From CAZROT01 sp964601895 (GTDB taxonomy: Bacteria; Pseudomonadota; Gammaproteobacteria; Enterobacterales; Enterobacteriaceae), in NCBI GenBank assembly GCA_964601895.1, contig CAZROT010000037.1:1-6010 (forward strand): a stretch of DNA of 6,010 bases, read 5' to 3'. A program made the translations under genes and the position numbers. Under the pieces are notes generated by a model that was given only the letters and a program-made list of their open reading frames with translations, did not search any database and was not told the origin of the DNA. This document shows, piece by piece, positions 5,034 to 6,010 of the stretch (positions are counted from its first letter, which is position 1; each line of letters opens with the position of its first letter).

Positions 5034-6010
5034 ATGGAAAAGTACTGTTGCTTTTGCTGCCCAAGCAAAGATCATGAAAAAAAGAACCTTGAAGATATAT
5101 GCCCAAATTGCGGTAACGCATATGGTTTCCCACTTACTTATCTTCCTAAAAATATTGCAGGAATTAAGATCGTAAAAGCTCTTGATAGAGGTTTCTATGG
5201 TGCAACTTATATTGGAGAAACAACGCCATTCGGAAAGGCAATTGTAAAAAAAGTAATTAAAATAATTCCTGTAGAATTATATAAACATCATAATAAGAGC
5301 TTTCAAGAAGAATGCGATATGCATTTGGAGTTATCTAATAATTCTACTCATTTTGTAAGAATAGATTCAAGCATCTATTTTGAGAATCTTGAGATAGAAT
5401 TCACAAACGGAATAAAAGTCAAATGCCATGTAATAGGCCTAGAATTTATTGATGGTTTTACACTTAAAGAATATTTTCAAAACCAAGAGGTGATTCCCTC
5501 GAAAACAATTGCTCAAATTGCTATCGATCTTATTAACATTTTACAGGATTTGAGGAGCAATAAGAAGTATCATAATGATTTACACGTCGGAAATATCATG
5601 ATTGAGCATTTAATTCCTGCAAAAAGACGATTAAATGCCATCGATGAGAATATAAGGGTTGTGGCTATTGATCTAGGCTCTTTAAATCAAGTCACAAAAA
5701 GCAATGATGATACAGATCGTATTGGTGATCTTCATCAGGTGGCGAACTGTTTAAATATATTAAGTCGAAGAATTACCGATAATCCGGACTATTATGATCA
5801 AAAAGATTGGCGGTTAGCTTTTCTTTTAGAAGAAAAGGCAGACTTTCTAAAGCCATCCATTACAAGTCAAAAGCAAATTACATATCAAAATATCATATCT
5901 CAGATTGAAGATACGGTCTACTCTCAGACAAACCCGTGGCATCAGGAACTGAAGTTAAAAAGTTTTGATGATGCTGTTAATGCACAATCCTTAAGACCTT
6001 GGTATATACC
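5034..6010 (+). CDS. Zinc-ribbon protein kinase-like protein, C-terminus beyond window
   Basis: The frame opens with ATG directly after the preceding TAG and stays open to the window edge: 325 full codons. Residues 5-26 carry two cysteine pairs (CCFCC at 5-9, CPNC at 23-26), a likely zinc ribbon. A protein-kinase-like domain follows: a glycine-rich loop at DRGFYGATYIGE (51-62), the probable ATP lysine K72 or K73 (AIVKKVIK), a candidate helix-C Glu at 92-93, the hinge region near GLEFIDGFTLKEYF (135-148), a catalytic loop YHNDLHVGNIM (179-189; D182 and N187), and a metal-binding DLG (213-215) in place of DFG. With D182, N187 and D213 all present it should be catalytically competent. The 'HNDLHxGN' loop resembles atypical or aminoglycoside-type kinases as well as Ser/Thr kinases, so a small-molecule substrate is possible. 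After about residue 300 an aromatic stretch (NAQSLRPWYIP) may begin another domain. Confidence 0.85.
   Translation, partial: MEKYCCFCCPSKDHEKKNLEDICPNCGNAYGFPLTYLPKNIAGIKIVKALDRGFYGATYIGETTPFGKAIVKKVIKIIPVELYKHHNKSFQEECDMHLELSNNSTHFVRIDSSIYFENLEIEFTNGIKVKCHVIGLEFIDGFTLKEYFQNQEVIPSKTIAQIAIDLINILQDLRSNKKYHNDLHVGNIMIEHLIPAKRRLNAIDENIRVVAIDLGSLNQVTKSNDDTDRIGDLHQVANCLNILSRRITDNPDYYDQKDWRLAFLLEEKADFLKPSITSQKQITYQNIISQIEDTVYSQTNPWHQELKLKSFDDAVNAQSLRPWYI

Noticed and set aside
4984..5175. 63-aa frame at the end of the phosphorylase-like gene
   Set aside because: It is a shadow of two better frames, the end of 3843-5033 and the kinase from 5034, which has clear motifs and runs on to the window edge.
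1..6010. CRISPR array, tRNA, rRNA or transposase
   Set aside because: No spaced direct repeats of suitable length, no tRNA-like cloverleaf and no transposase or integrase motif were seen on either strand.

Overview
The window looks like a piece of a Bacteroidota chromosome. The evidence is start codons with no convincing Shine-Dalgarno sequence, Lys/Asn/Ile-rich proteins, an AT-rich right part, and at the left a block of dispersed repeats of the 'CCCTGAGCTTG..AAGGG' and 'TTTGCG..TTTGCGAGAAA' types that I associate with this phylum. The assignment is inference; no rRNA or housekeeping marker is present.

Left flank (1-730): the 3' end of an unidentified gene (2-190) runs into the repeat block (about 159-286). 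The block ends in five exact-period 9-nt units that abut the start codon of an unidentified 147-aa gene (287-730). This part is visibly richer in GC than what follows. A 198-nt gap (731-928) holds two small dyads and a weak promoter-like pair.

Right part (929-6010): seven genes lie on the + strand with spacings of 34, 1, -4, 37, 2 and 0 nt, so they probably form one operon. The order is a small protein with an SH3/KOW-like look (929-1183), an XRE-family regulator (1218-1466), a Vsr-type mismatch endonuclease (1468-1893), an unidentified 98-aa protein (1890-2186), a DNA cytosine-5 methyltransferase with a forced TTG start (2224-3840), a divergent pyrimidine-nucleoside-phosphorylase-like protein (3843-5033), and a zinc-ribbon protein kinase cut by the window end (5034-6010).

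The first half has a familiar logic. The methyltransferase makes 5-methylcytosine, Vsr nicks the T:G mismatches left by its deamination, and the XRE protein probably controls expression. No restriction endonuclease is recognisable here. The second half is the unusual part. The phosphorylase-like protein keeps the three residues that hold the pyrimidine base in thymidine phosphorylase (R148, S163, K167, same spacing) but has lost most phosphate ligands and the active-site His, and it is joined end to start with a kinase. I know of no named system with this composition. A methylation-linked, nucleoside-sensing, kinase-signalling defence module is a reasonable hypothesis, but nothing in the sequence proves it, and further components may lie beyond position 6010.
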